Shown piece by piece: positions 1 to 7,764 of a stretch of DNA of 64,000 bases (its first letter is position 1; the number at the start of each line of letters is the position of its first letter). The DNA comes from Hymenobacter nivis (GTDB lineage Bacteria > Bacteroidota > Bacteroidia > Cytophagales > Hymenobacteraceae): contig NZ_RCYZ01000001.1 in assembly GCF_006439025.1 (NCBI RefSeq), positions 434,001 to 498,000 of the forward strand, in the 5' to 3' direction. The translations under genes were made by a program, and so were the position numbers. A model generated the notes under the pieces. That model worked only from the letters and a program-made list of their open reading frames with translations. It searched no databases and had not been told where the DNA came from.

Positions 1-650
1 AGGTCGGCGTAGTTCATCAGCGAGTACAGGGCCGGCGTGTTTTCCGACACGGCCCCCAGAAACAGGATCGGAAACTCAACCAACTCCAGCAGCCGCGGGT
101 CTTTAAAGAAGCGGCGCACGTGCTTGTGCATGCTCTGGAGCACGTCCATACGTAGCATGTCCACGAGCAGGCGCGGGTCGGCAAACTCAAGCACCGAGCG
201 GCTGGGTGCGTACACGAGCCGGTTGATGCCCACCTCGTATTTATAAGCGGCTTGCTTGAGAAACTCGTCGAGCCGGGCCGCGCTGCCGGGCTCGTAATGC
301 TCGAACAAGGCCCGCAGCTCGCTCATTTTCGCAGGGATGTCCACCGCTTCGGGGCCCTTGAATATGACCTGGTACGAGGGGTCGAGGCGCACCAGCTCGT
401 AGTAATCGGCCACTTTTTTGCCAAAGCGAGCGAAGTACTTTTCGAACACGTCGGGCATCCAGTACCAGCTGGGGCCCATGTCGAAGGTGAAGCCTTGGGC
501 CCGGAACACGCGGGCGCGGCCCCCGGGGCCTTCATTTTTTTCGAGCAGCGTGACGCGCCAGCCGGCCTGGGCCAAGGTACTGGCGGCGGCTAGGCCAGCA
601 AAGCCGGCCCCGATGACAACGGCGTGTTTGGAAGCAGTGGAAGTAGGCAA
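1..650 (-). CDS. crtI: Phytoene desaturase (CrtI-type), N-terminal part; gene runs off the window
   Basis: FAD-dependent desaturase that introduces double bonds into phytoene during carotenoid synthesis. The visible ~216 residues start with a Rossmann dinucleotide motif (VVIGAGFAGLAAA), followed by LEKNEGPGGRARVF and FDMGPSWYW, all typical of CrtI. The rest of the ~490-residue family length lies left of base 1. No ATG is available in frame; I chose the TTG at 648-650, giving an N-terminus MPTSTASKHAVV just before the FAD motif. No clear ribosome site is visible. It lies downstream of the ECF sigma gene on the same strand but behind a strong terminator hairpin at 704-753, so transcription depends on read-through or on a promoter hidden in the 50-bp gap. 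The family call is firm; the start is uncertain. Confidence 0.87.
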   Translation of the reverse strand, partial: MPTSTASKHAVVIGAGFAGLAAASTLAQAGWRVTLLEKNEGPGGRARVFRAQGFTFDMGPSWYWMPDVFEKYFARFGKKVADYYELVRLDPSYQVIFKGPEAVDIPAKMSELRALFEHYEPGSAARLDEFLKQAAYKYEVGINRLVYAPSRSVLEFADPRLLVDMLRMDVLQSMHKHVRRFFKDPRLLELVEFPILFLGAVSENTPALYSLMNYAD

Positions 651-703
651 AGCAAGGATGAAATTGGACCGGCAAGCTAGCAACGCCGCTGAAGAAAGGC
701 CGC

Positions 704-753
704 CAAAAAAGCCGCCGGCCCCGGCGCTGCTGATGCAACGCCGGGGCCGGCGG
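704..753 (-). terminator. Strong intrinsic terminator between sigma-factor gene and crtI
   Basis: A perfect 15-bp GC-rich stem (712-726 with 739-753) is followed on the minus strand by six T residues (704-709). It sits after the ECF sigma gene stop and only ~50 bp before the crtI start, so it could attenuate crtI. Confidence 0.8.
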
Positions 754-781
754 ATAGTTTTAACCAAAGGCTATTTTGTAC

Positions 782-1333
782 TTAATCCTCCACGGCGTCG
801 CTGGCATCAGCGGCGCTGGCTCCCACCGGAGCGTACACCTGCAGGGCCGCTTTCAAATCCTTGCGGGCAATGTGGATGCGGTTTTTGACGGTGCCGATGG
901 GGATTTGCAGCTTTTCAGCAATCTCCAGGTACTTGTAGCCGATGTAATACATCATAAACGGTGTGCGGTAATCGGTGCCGAGGCTGGCAATGGCCTCGTT
1001 GATGTCGCGCACCACAAAATCGGACGTGGCCCCGTTGTGGGTGATGTAGTTCTGGTCGGTGTTGAAATACTGGAAATACTCCGTCGAATCGATATTGGAG
1101 CTGCGCTTGGTAATCTTGTTATAGTTATTGATGAAGGTGTTGCGCATGATGGTGTACAACCACGCCTTCAAGTTGGTACCCGCTTTGAACTTGTCTTTAT
1201 TCAAGAGGGCTTTAAGCAAGGTTTCCTGCACGAGATCCTTCGCATCGTCGGCGTCGCGGGTGAGGTTCAGGGCCGCGGGCCGCAGGGTAAGGGATATCCG
1301 CTGCACTTGCGAAGTGAATTCTAGCGAAGTCAT
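782..1333 (-). CDS. ECF-family RNA polymerase sigma factor
   Basis: A 183-residue sigma-70 family regulator. Region 2 (about residues 10-80) contains DADDAKDLVQETLLKAL and LKAWLYTIMRNTFINNY, the core-binding and -10 recognition part. Region 4 (about 115-170) contains PFMMYYIGYKYLEIAEKL and GTVKNRIHIARKDL, the -35 helix-turn-helix. The ATG at 1331-1333 gives the normal ECF length; longer in-frame extensions would only add non-homologous residues. No anti-sigma gene is adjacent. Its place directly before crtI and near crtZ suggests control of carotenoid genes, as ECF factors do in other pigmented bacteria; that role is inference. Confidence 0.9.
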   Translation of the reverse strand: MTSLEFTSQVQRISLTLRPAALNLTRDADDAKDLVQETLLKALLNKDKFKAGTNLKAWLYTIMRNTFINNYNKITKRSSNIDSTEYFQYFNTDQNYITHNGATSDFVVRDINEAIASLGTDYRTPFMMYYIGYKYLEIAEKLQIPIGTVKNRIHIARKDLKAALQVYAPVGASAADASDAVED

Positions 1334-1464
1334 AGAGCCTTGGTTTCGTGACGAAATAAGCAACCACCCAGCCCAAATTTCGCTGAAAACCCAGGCTATA
1401 GGGCCCGGCTTCCCAGCCCGGCTGAGTAACGATGCAAGGTACGGCAACTCGTTGGGCTACGGCT

Positions 1465-1472
1465 GAAATATA
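1465..1472 (-). promoter_or_regulatory. Candidate promoter -7 box for the sigma-factor gene
   Basis: The minus strand reads TATATTTC, one base from the Bacteroidota -7 consensus TAnnTTTG, about 132 nt before the sigma-factor start in an AT-rich stretch. No convincing -33 box was seen. Confidence 0.4.
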
Positions 1473-1543
1473 GGACCCCGCAATGTTAATTTTTTGCAAT
1501 TCAACCATTAGAATTGCTTATATATCCGCAGCAGAACTAATCA

Positions 1544-1564
1544 ATACATTGACTAGCAATGTAT
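1544..1564. promoter_or_regulatory. Inverted repeat, possible operator in the sig-crtZ gap
   Basis: ATACATTG and CAATGTAT form perfect 8-bp arms around a 5-bp spacer. Another ACATTGA copy follows at 1567-1573. The site lies between the crtZ stop and the sigma-gene promoter candidate, so it may bind a dimeric repressor of pigment genes. No matching regulator is in the window. Confidence 0.4.
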
Positions 1565-1588
1565 GTACATTGATCTACCGCTGATAGC

Positions 1589-2077
1589 TTATTCGCTGGC
1601 CGCGGCCGGGGCCCGCCGCTGCGATTGCTCCCGTGCCAGGCGCAAATATTTGGGCGATACCCACAGCAGGCCAAACTCGGCCGAGCCATCGCGGCCGGTG
1701 GTTTTGTGGTGCATCTTGTGGGCCATATTGAGGGCCCGCAGGTAGGTGTTTTGAGATTTTTTCCAGAATCGCAGCCGGCCGTGGATCAGTACGTCGTGCA
1801 CGAAAAAGTACACGGCTCCGTAGGCCGCAATGCCCACTCCCACCCAAAACCACCAGCGGCTGCCGTTGCCCCCGGTGATGAACAGTGCCGCCGAGAGGGC
1901 CCCGTAGATGACGAAGAACAGGTCGTTGCGCTCGACTGGGTGCGGGTGGCGCACGTGGTGCGAGCGGTGCAGCACCCACAGGGGCCCGTGCTGCACAAAC
2001 TTGTGCATGAACCACGCCCAAAACTCCATGAAGGCGAACGTGGCGAGGGTGATGGCAACGGCGAGCAAGGCAGACAT
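1589..2077 (-). CDS. crtZ: Beta-carotene hydroxylase (CrtZ-type)
   Basis: A 162-residue membrane di-iron hydroxylase that adds hydroxyl groups to the rings of beta-carotene or related carotenoids. All four histidine clusters of the fatty-acid-hydroxylase/CrtZ family are present in order: HKFVQH, HRSHH, HDVLIH and HKMHH. Hydrophobic segments lie at about residues 1-22 and 55-95. The length matches CrtZ. The ATG at 2075-2077 starts directly before the first membrane segment. It is on the same strand as, and upstream of, the sigma factor and crtI, so a pigment locus is likely. Confidence 0.93.
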   Translation of the reverse strand: MSALLAVAITLATFAFMEFWAWFMHKFVQHGPLWVLHRSHHVRHPHPVERNDLFFVIYGALSAALFITGGNGSRWWFWVGVGIAAYGAVYFFVHDVLIHGRLRFWKKSQNTYLRALNMAHKMHHKTTGRDGSAEFGLLWVSPKYLRLAREQSQRRAPAAASE

Positions 2078-2130
2078 ACGGGGCTAACCGGGCAAGGCGG
2101 CGGTTGGTTTTAGAACGGGCCTCGGGGGCC

Positions 2131-2937
2131 CTACCAGCTAATCTTTTCTTTGTTCAAAAAAGCGCTGATGCCGCGGCGGCAATCGTCGGAGCCGCGCAGC
2201 TCGGCGTTGCGCTGGGCAGCGTAGCGCAGGGCTTCTTCAAGGGCCATTTCGGGAAGGGCGGCCAGCATTTCCTTGGTCACCTCCATGCTCTGGCCCGAGT
2301 TTTCGTGGCACAGGCGCTGGGCGTAGGTGCGCACGGTGGCCGCCAACTCGTCGGCTGGCACCAGGAAGTTGATAAGGCCGAGGTCGAGGGCCGTTTGGGC
2401 CGATACCACGTCGCCGCTCAGCAGCAGCTGCTTGGTGCGGGCCTCCCCTATTTTGCGCAGCAGAAACACGCTGACGATGGCCGGCAAAAACCCAATTTTC
2501 ACTTCGGTGTAGCCAAACTTAGCCTCGGGCACAGCGAAGGTGATGTCGCAGATGGCAGCCAGGCCGCAGCCGCCGGCAATAGCATGGCCCTGCACTTGCC
2601 CAATAACGACTTTTTTGAGCGTGTACACCTGGTGAAACAGCTGCATGAGGTGCGTGCTGTCGTCAAGGTTGTCTGTGTAGCCGTAGCCTTGCAGCTCTTG
2701 GATGTAGGCCAAATCGGCCCCAGCGCAGAACACGTCGCCGGCCGCCCGCAGCACCACCACTTTGCAGGCGTCGTCGTTTTCAGCGTGCTCGAACGCTTGC
2801 TTCAGCTCGGCTACCACGTCGGCGTTCAGGGCGTTACGCTTCTCGGGGCGGTTGAGGGTGATGTAGGCAATGCGGTCCTCACAGTCGTAGGTGAGGTAGC
2901 GCAGGGCTTCGAGTTCGGGCGTAAGCAAGTGGTCCAT
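2131..2937 (-). CDS. Enoyl-CoA hydratase/isomerase family protein
   Basis: A 268-residue crotonase-fold protein. The oxyanion-hole segments are clear: RNALNADVVAEL, then FCAGADLAYIQ near residue 70, then QGHAIAGGCGLAAICDI near 120, and KIGFLPAIVSVFLLRKIG. These place it with hydratases acting on acyl-CoA esters; the overall pattern resembles methylglutaconyl-CoA hydratases of leucine breakdown, but the exact substrate cannot be fixed from sequence. The ATG at 2935-2937 was chosen because upstream in-frame sequence is Pro/Gly-rich and unlike the family. It stands between crtZ and comEC on the same strand with no obvious functional link. Confidence 0.88.
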   Translation of the reverse strand: MDHLLTPELEALRYLTYDCEDRIAYITLNRPEKRNALNADVVAELKQAFEHAENDDACKVVVLRAAGDVFCAGADLAYIQELQGYGYTDNLDDSTHLMQLFHQVYTLKKVVIGQVQGHAIAGGCGLAAICDITFAVPEAKFGYTEVKIGFLPAIVSVFLLRKIGEARTKQLLLSGDVVSAQTALDLGLINFLVPADELAATVRTYAQRLCHENSGQSMEVTKEMLAALPEMALEEALRYAAQRNAELRGSDDCRRGISAFLNKEKISW

Positions 2938-3141
2938 GAGCGGGCAGATGAAGCGTGGAGCGGGCCAACGGGCACCGAGGAAAAGACTCGGCCGGCCACC
3001 AAACGGTGGCGTCCCGGTGGGTAAGTAACGCAAAAAACCGGCGTTTGGTCGGCGCGCATCGGCCAATGGGGCCCCTGGCTCGTCCAAAGCAGCCCCGCGC
3101 TTGCCCCACCAGTGCTGGGCCCCGGCGGCTGGCAGGGGGCC

Positions 3142-5415
3142 TCAGCGGCCCGGCGGGCGCAGCCGGAACGCACCCTGAGCCGCCACGTCCCAGGTGCGGA
3201 AGCCCTGGGCACGCAGGGCCGAGTCGTGGCGGGCCACGTACCAACTTTTGCACGACGAGTCGAAAACGACTTGTGCCTGCGGGCCGAAGGCAGCCGCCAG
3301 GGCCCCCGGCGTCACGCGGGCATTGCGGCGCAGCACCAGCACGTCGAGCGGCGTGGGGCGGGCGGCCGGGGCCAGGCGGCCGCTCACGAAGCCCAGGCGC
3401 AGGCCGCGCCAGCGGGCCAGTACCACGGGGCTGGTTTGCAGGTAAAATTTGGGGTTGGCGCTGTCGGCGTCGGCGAGGCGGCGGTTGGGCACGGCGGCCC
3501 CACGCCAGCCCACGCGGCAAGCGGGGGCCCTAGCGCCGCGCTGAATGAGGCCGGGCAGCAGGCGGTAGGTGCGCTCGGTTTCGGAAAGCGGCAGCGAATC
3601 GACGGCCACAAACTCGGCCGTGGGGCCCTGCCAGAAGCCCACCACCGAGCGCCGCGGGATGCTGTACACCACGAATTCTTCGAGCGGGGCGCCGGCGCGG
3701 GCCTCGGCCACGCGGCTGCCGGCCAGGGCCACCGCCACGCTGGCCGCGGCTCCCAGCCAGGCCAGGCGGCGGGTGCGCTGCCAAACCAGCCACGCGCCCA
3801 GCAGCCCGAACACCAGCACCGTTTGCCCGGCCGTGACGTGGATTTCGCGCACCAGGGCCCCCGGCAGCACCCGGCCAATCCAGCCGATGTACTCGTTGAA
3901 GGCCCAGATCATCCACTCGAACACCCAGGCCACGGCCTGCGGCAGCAGGTCGAGGGCGGCGTTGGCGGCGGCGGGCAGCGCCAGGCCGATTACGGCCAGC
4001 ACACCCTTCATTGCCAGCAGGGCCAGGCCCACGTACACGGCGGCGCTGGAGATGGGCACGGCCACCAAGTTGGAGAACAAAAAGCTGAGCGGGAACTGGT
4101 GGAAGTAGTAGAGCCCCAGCGGGAAGGTGGCCACCTGCGCGGCCAGGCTCAGGGCCGTCGCTTGCCACACGGCCTCGGCCGCCCAACCGGCGCCGCGCCA
4201 GGCAGCCTGCACGGGCCGGGGCTGCCAGGGGCGCTGGCGGCCGGCAAAGTACGCCTGGGCATCCACCCAACGGGCGATGCGCGGCTGCAAGTACACGATG
4301 CTCAGCACGGCCAGAAACGAGAGCTGGAAGCCCACGTCGGCCACCAGAAACGGGTCGTAGAGCAGCAGGCAGAACGCGGCCACGGCCAGCGTATTGATGA
4401 TGCCGTCCTGCCGGCCGGCGGCGCGGCCCACAATCACGAACGAGAACATAACCGCCGCCCGCAGCACCGAGGGCGAGAGGCCCGTCAGGAAAGCGTAGGC
4501 CCATATAACGGCCAGCCCCACCCCCGCCGACCAGTACCGGAACCCGCGCACCCGCCCAAAGCCCAGCCGCAGCAGCCACGTCAGGGCCCCAAACAGCAGG
4601 CCCACTTGCAGCCCCGACACGGCCATGATGTGCGTGGTGCCGGTGGCGGCGTAGGCCTGCTTGGTGTCGGCGTCCACGTCGTCCTTAATGCCCAGCACCA
4701 GCGCCGAGGCCAGGGCGTACTCGCGCTTCGCCTTCACGTAGTGCCGGAACACGCCATCGAGCTGCTTGGCGGCCCGCATACTAATGGCCACCAAGTAGTT
4801 GGGCGGGGCCATGCCTACCACCCGGTACTGGTCGGGGTGGACGAACTGCTGGTGGTACACCTGATGGAAGGCTAGGTAGCGGCGGTAGTCGAACTCGCCG
4901 GGGTTAAGGGGACCCTTGCTAGCATCGGGGTGGCCGCGCACCAGCCACACCTCGCCGTAGCGCGGCGGGGCCCCGCCGCCGGCCCGCGGCACCGACACGC
5001 GGATGCCGCCGGTGGCCGTGCGCCAGCGGCCGGCCACGCGCACCGCCTGCACCCGCAGCGTGGTGGCGTAGGTGGCGGGCCGCACCACGGCGTAGTCGTC
5101 CACCACGGCCCGGTACATTTCCACCGGGGCCCCCAGCTGGGCGAGGTGGTCGGGGCGGCGACTTTCGGTGGCGCGCTGGGCCAGGGCGGCCCCCAGCACC
5201 GCCACGGCCAGCAGCGCGAGCAGCCCGGCGGCGTCGGTAGCGGCGGGGTGGGGACGGCGCACGGCTCCGGCCAGCAGCGCCGCGCTAGCGGCGGCCAGCC
5301 CCAGGGCCCCCGGCCACAGCGGGGGCCAACTTTCCCCCAATACCATGTAGGCCACGATGCCCAAAATCAGCGCCGGGGTGTAGCGCAGGAAGGGAAACGT
5401 GGCCCAGGTAATCAT
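3142..5415 (-). CDS. ComEC/Rec2-type DNA-uptake channel protein
   Basis: A 757-residue polytopic membrane protein of the ComEC family, which passes single-stranded DNA through the inner membrane during natural transformation. The N-terminal membrane segments and soluble DUF4131-like part (residues ~1-215) precede the competence core. The core contains the signature GTTHIMAVSGLQVG near residue 265 and about eight further hydrophobic segments up to ~570. The last ~190 residues are soluble and do not show the HxHxDH motif of the metallo-beta-lactamase domain found in many ComEC proteins; lack of that domain is common in Bacteroidota. Start ATG at 5413-5415. No other competence gene is nearby. 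Confidence 0.88.
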   Translation of the reverse strand: MITWATFPFLRYTPALILGIVAYMVLGESWPPLWPGALGLAAASAALLAGAVRRPHPAATDAAGLLALLAVAVLGAALAQRATESRRPDHLAQLGAPVEMYRAVVDDYAVVRPATYATTLRVQAVRVAGRWRTATGGIRVSVPRAGGGAPPRYGEVWLVRGHPDASKGPLNPGEFDYRRYLAFHQVYHQQFVHPDQYRVVGMAPPNYLVAISMRAAKQLDGVFRHYVKAKREYALASALVLGIKDDVDADTKQAYAATGTTHIMAVSGLQVGLLFGALTWLLRLGFGRVRGFRYWSAGVGLAVIWAYAFLTGLSPSVLRAAVMFSFVIVGRAAGRQDGIINTLAVAAFCLLLYDPFLVADVGFQLSFLAVLSIVYLQPRIARWVDAQAYFAGRQRPWQPRPVQAAWRGAGWAAEAVWQATALSLAAQVATFPLGLYYFHQFPLSFLFSNLVAVPISSAAVYVGLALLAMKGVLAVIGLALPAAANAALDLLPQAVAWVFEWMIWAFNEYIGWIGRVLPGALVREIHVTAGQTVLVFGLLGAWLVWQRTRRLAWLGAAASVAVALAGSRVAEARAGAPLEEFVVYSIPRRSVVGFWQGPTAEFVAVDSLPLSETERTYRLLPGLIQRGARAPACRVGWRGAAVPNRRLADADSANPKFYLQTSPVVLARWRGLRLGFVSGRLAPAARPTPLDVLVLRRNARVTPGALAAAFGPQAQVVFDSSCKSWYVARHDSALRAQGFRTWDVAAQGAFRLRPPGR

Positions 5416-5464
5416 CCTAAAATAGTGGCTTGGCAAATTCAGTCGCCAAGATAGCCCAGGGGCC

Positions 5465-5899
5465 CTACGCCAGCCGCATCCGGTAGTGCTGGATATTGGC
5501 TTCCTCGAACATATTCCCCTCCGTTTGGAAGCCGTGGCGCTCGTAGAACGGCACGGCGCGGAGCTGGGCATTCAGGTACACTTCCTGGTCGGGCAATTCG
5601 GCGCGCACGTCGGCCAGCACGGCGTGCAGCAGCGCGGCCCCAATGGCCTGGTTGCGAAATGCTTCCAACACGGCGAAGCGCTCCAGCTTCACGCCGTGCT
5701 CGGTCTCGCGCCAGCGGGCGGCCCCGGCGGGCGTGCCGTCGGCGGCGCGGGCTAGGTAGTGGCGGGCGTCGCGGCGGTCGTGCTCGTCGTTTTCGAGGGC
5801 GGCGGGCACGCCCTGGCCGGCCACAAACACGGTTTCGCGGATGGTGAAGGCGGCGTCGAGGTCGCGTAAATCGGTGACGCGGTAGGCAGAAGCAGGCAT
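5465..5899 (-). CDS. GNAT-family N-acetyltransferase
   Basis: A 144-residue single-domain acetyltransferase using acetyl-CoA. The pattern ERFAVLEAFRNQAIGAALL (motif A with the pyrophosphate-binding loop) and VYLNAQLRAVPFYERHGF (motif B) are diagnostic. It resembles the small ElaA/YjcF-like subgroup. The acceptor is unknown. The ATG at 5897-5899 has a -7 box GATATTTG about 29 nt upstream. It is 49 bp from comEC on the same strand and may be co-transcribed with it. Confidence 0.88.
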   Translation of the reverse strand: MPASAYRVTDLRDLDAAFTIRETVFVAGQGVPAALENDEHDRRDARHYLARAADGTPAGAARWRETEHGVKLERFAVLEAFRNQAIGAALLHAVLADVRAELPDQEVYLNAQLRAVPFYERHGFQTEGNMFEEANIQHYRMRLA

Positions 5900-5927
5900 A
5901 TCGGCGGGGAGCGGAAGGAACTGGGGG

Positions 5928-5935
5928 CAAATATC
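5928..5935 (-). promoter_or_regulatory. Promoter -7 box for the GNAT gene
   Basis: GATATTTG on the minus strand, seven of eight positions of TAnnTTTG, lies 29 nt upstream of the start codon. Confidence 0.5.
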
Positions 5936-6033
5936 CGGCGCGGGCCACGCATTTGCGCCGCGGGGGCCCCGGGGCGCTGGTAGCCCGGGGCAGGCCGCCG
6001 CTTTCCACCGGGGAGCTGCGCGCAGTCCTGGCC

Positions 6034-6041
6034 GATATTTG
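6034..6041 (+). promoter_or_regulatory. Promoter -7 box for the DUF3817 gene
   Basis: GATATTTG on the plus strand, about 98 nt before the ATG at 6139. It is the same octamer used divergently for the GNAT gene. Confidence 0.4.
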
Positions 6042-6138
6042 CGCTGGAATTATCCCGGGGGCCCTACTTTATTAAGGCCCCGGCGCTTGCTTCCGTTCGT
6101 CGCTCACCTTTCCACAACTAGCTATTAAATAGTATTTT

Positions 6139-6459
6139 ATGTTTAAATTCTTGCTGACTTCGCTGGCCCGGCTGCGGGCCATTAGCATCCTGGAAGGCGC
6201 CTCGCTGCTGCTGTTGCTGTGCGTGGCCATGCCGCTCAAGTACTTGGCGCACGAGCCGGCGGCGGTGCGCATAGTGGGCATGGCGCACGGCGTGCTGTTT
6301 GTGGGCTACGTGCTGCTGCTGCTGCAAAACACCATCGAGCAGCGCTGGTCGGTGGGCAAGTTTTTGCTGGGCCTGGTGCTGTCGGTGCTGCCCTTCGGGG
6401 CTTTTTACGCCGAGCGGCGGCTGTTTCAGCCCGGCACCGGCGCGGGGCTGCCGGGGTAG
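6139..6459 (+). CDS. DUF3817 family small membrane protein
   Basis: A 106-residue inner-membrane protein with three hydrophobic segments (about residues 17-32, 42-62 and 74-92). The conserved family features are RAISILEGASLLLLL, AMPLKYL near residue 30, GMAHGVLFVGYVL near 47 and LPFGAFYAERRL near the C-terminus. DUF3817 proteins have no assigned biochemical role. Plus-strand gene; its 3' end meets the convergent phoH across a bidirectional terminator. Confidence 0.85.
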   Translation: MFKFLLTSLARLRAISILEGASLLLLLCVAMPLKYLAHEPAAVRIVGMAHGVLFVGYVLLLLQNTIEQRWSVGKFLLGLVLSVLPFGAFYAERRLFQPGTGAGLPG

Positions 6460-6478
6460 CGGCAGAAGAACCAGCAGG

Positions 6479-6526
6479 GCCCAAAAAGAACCCCGTGCTT
6501 GTACAAGCACGGGGTTCTTTTTGGGC
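6479..6526. terminator. Bidirectional terminator between DUF3817 gene and phoH
   Basis: A perfect 23-bp stem with a 2-nt loop; A- and T-runs lie inside the arms, so it can stop transcription from both convergent genes. Confidence 0.9.
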
Positions 6527-6536
6527 TTTCAGTATT

Positions 6537-7628
6537 TTACAGGCCCTGCTCGTGGTTCACGGGCAGCTCCATTTCCGGGGCGGGGGCCCCGGCTTCCTGC
6601 TGCTCGCGCAGGCGGCGCTCGTGGCGCTCGTCGCGGCGGGGTGGGGCCCCGGCCTGGGCGGCCTGGCGGCTCATTTCGTCGGTGTCGTACTTGTCGTAGG
6701 CTTCCACGATTTCCTTCACCAGGCGGTGGCGCACCACGTCTTCGGAGGTCATCTCGACGTAGCCGATGCCCTGCACGTTCTTCAGGATGTCCATGGCCTG
6801 CATCAGGCCCGATTTCTGGCGCGTGGGCAAGTCAATCTGGCTGCGGTCGCCGTTCACCATCACCTTGGCCGTGGGGCCCATCCGGGTCAAAAACATCTTG
6901 ATCTGGCTCGGCGTGGTGTTCTGGGCCTCGTCGAGCAGCACGAAGGCGTTGTTGAGCGTGCGGCCGCGCATGTAGGCCAGCGGAGCGATTTCGATGATCT
7001 TGTTCTCCTGGTAAAACTTCAGCTTCTCGGCCGGAATCATGTCCTCCAGGGCGTCGTAGATCGGGCGCAGGTAGGGGTCCACCTTCTCCTTCATGTCGCC
7101 GGGCAAAAAGCCCAGGCTTTCGCCGGCCTCCACCACGGGGCGCGAGATGATGATCTTCTTAACTTCCTTGTTCTTAAGGGCCCGCACGGCCAGCGCCACC
7201 GAAATATAAGTTTTGCCAGTGCCGGCGGGGCCCAGCGTGAAGGTCAAGTCGTGCTTCATCACGGTGTCCACCAGCTTCTGCTGGTTGGGGGTTTTGGCCT
7301 TGATGACGCCGCCCTTGGCCCCGAACAGAATCACGTCGGGCGAGGCGGCCAGCACGCGGCCCTCGGCCTCCTCAGAGGTGGCGGAGAGGTACTGGTGCAC
7401 GTCGCGCTCCGTGACGATGCCGTACTGGTGGTAGTGCTCGATGAGCGAGCTGAGGATGTCGTTGATGCGGGCAATGACGACCGTCTGGCCCTGGATTTTG
7501 ATTTCGTTGCCGCGGCTGATGATTTTGGAGCCGGGGAATGCGGCTGCCAGCTGGCGGATATTTACATTGTCGGCCCCGAGGAAATCCACCAGGGAGACGT
7601 TTTCAAGGGTGATGACTTTTTCGACCAA
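6537..7628 (-). CDS. phoH: PhoH-family ATPase
   Basis: A cytoplasmic P-loop NTPase of the PhoH/YbeZ family, linked in other bacteria to RNA metabolism and ribosome maturation. The N-terminal KH-like part contains KIISRGNEIKIQG. The ATPase core has Walker A GPAGTGKTY near residue 142, Walker B FVLLDEAQNTT near 240, and the family segments SRPVVEAGESLGFLPGD and NGDRSQIDLP. The start is debatable: TTG at 7626-7628 gives the normal N-terminus (MVEKVITLENVSLV), whereas the in-frame ATG at 7700 adds an unconserved Pro/Gly-rich extension. I chose TTG, giving 363 residues. The last ~50 residues are a charged, low-complexity tail. Confidence 0.9.
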   Translation of the reverse strand: MVEKVITLENVSLVDFLGADNVNIRQLAAAFPGSKIISRGNEIKIQGQTVVIARINDILSSLIEHYHQYGIVTERDVHQYLSATSEEAEGRVLAASPDVILFGAKGGVIKAKTPNQQKLVDTVMKHDLTFTLGPAGTGKTYISVALAVRALKNKEVKKIIISRPVVEAGESLGFLPGDMKEKVDPYLRPIYDALEDMIPAEKLKFYQENKIIEIAPLAYMRGRTLNNAFVLLDEAQNTTPSQIKMFLTRMGPTAKVMVNGDRSQIDLPTRQKSGLMQAMDILKNVQGIGYVEMTSEDVVRHRLVKEIVEAYDKYDTDEMSRQAAQAGAPPRRDERHERRLREQQEAGAPAPEMELPVNHEQGL

Positions 7629-7706
7629 TCTTTTGGAGGTGAGGAAGTGAGGAAAAACGGGGGCCCCGGGCCGCCGGAAATGGCCCGGGCATCCGCCCAA
7701 ACCGGC

Positions 7707-7714
7707 TACTTTTG
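7707..7714 (+). promoter_or_regulatory. Promoter -7 box of the SAM-hydrolase-family gene
   Basis: TACTTTTG, a perfect match to TAnnTTTG, 50 nt before the ATG at 7765. Confidence 0.55.
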
Positions 7715-7764
7715 CCCCGGTGCGGGCGGCTTAACAATACTACGAAAAACTACGGAACGCGGGC

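Noticed and set aside
3112..4875. 587-codon plus-strand frame opposite comEC
   Set aside because: Antisense shadow; the minus strand shows a full ComEC protein.
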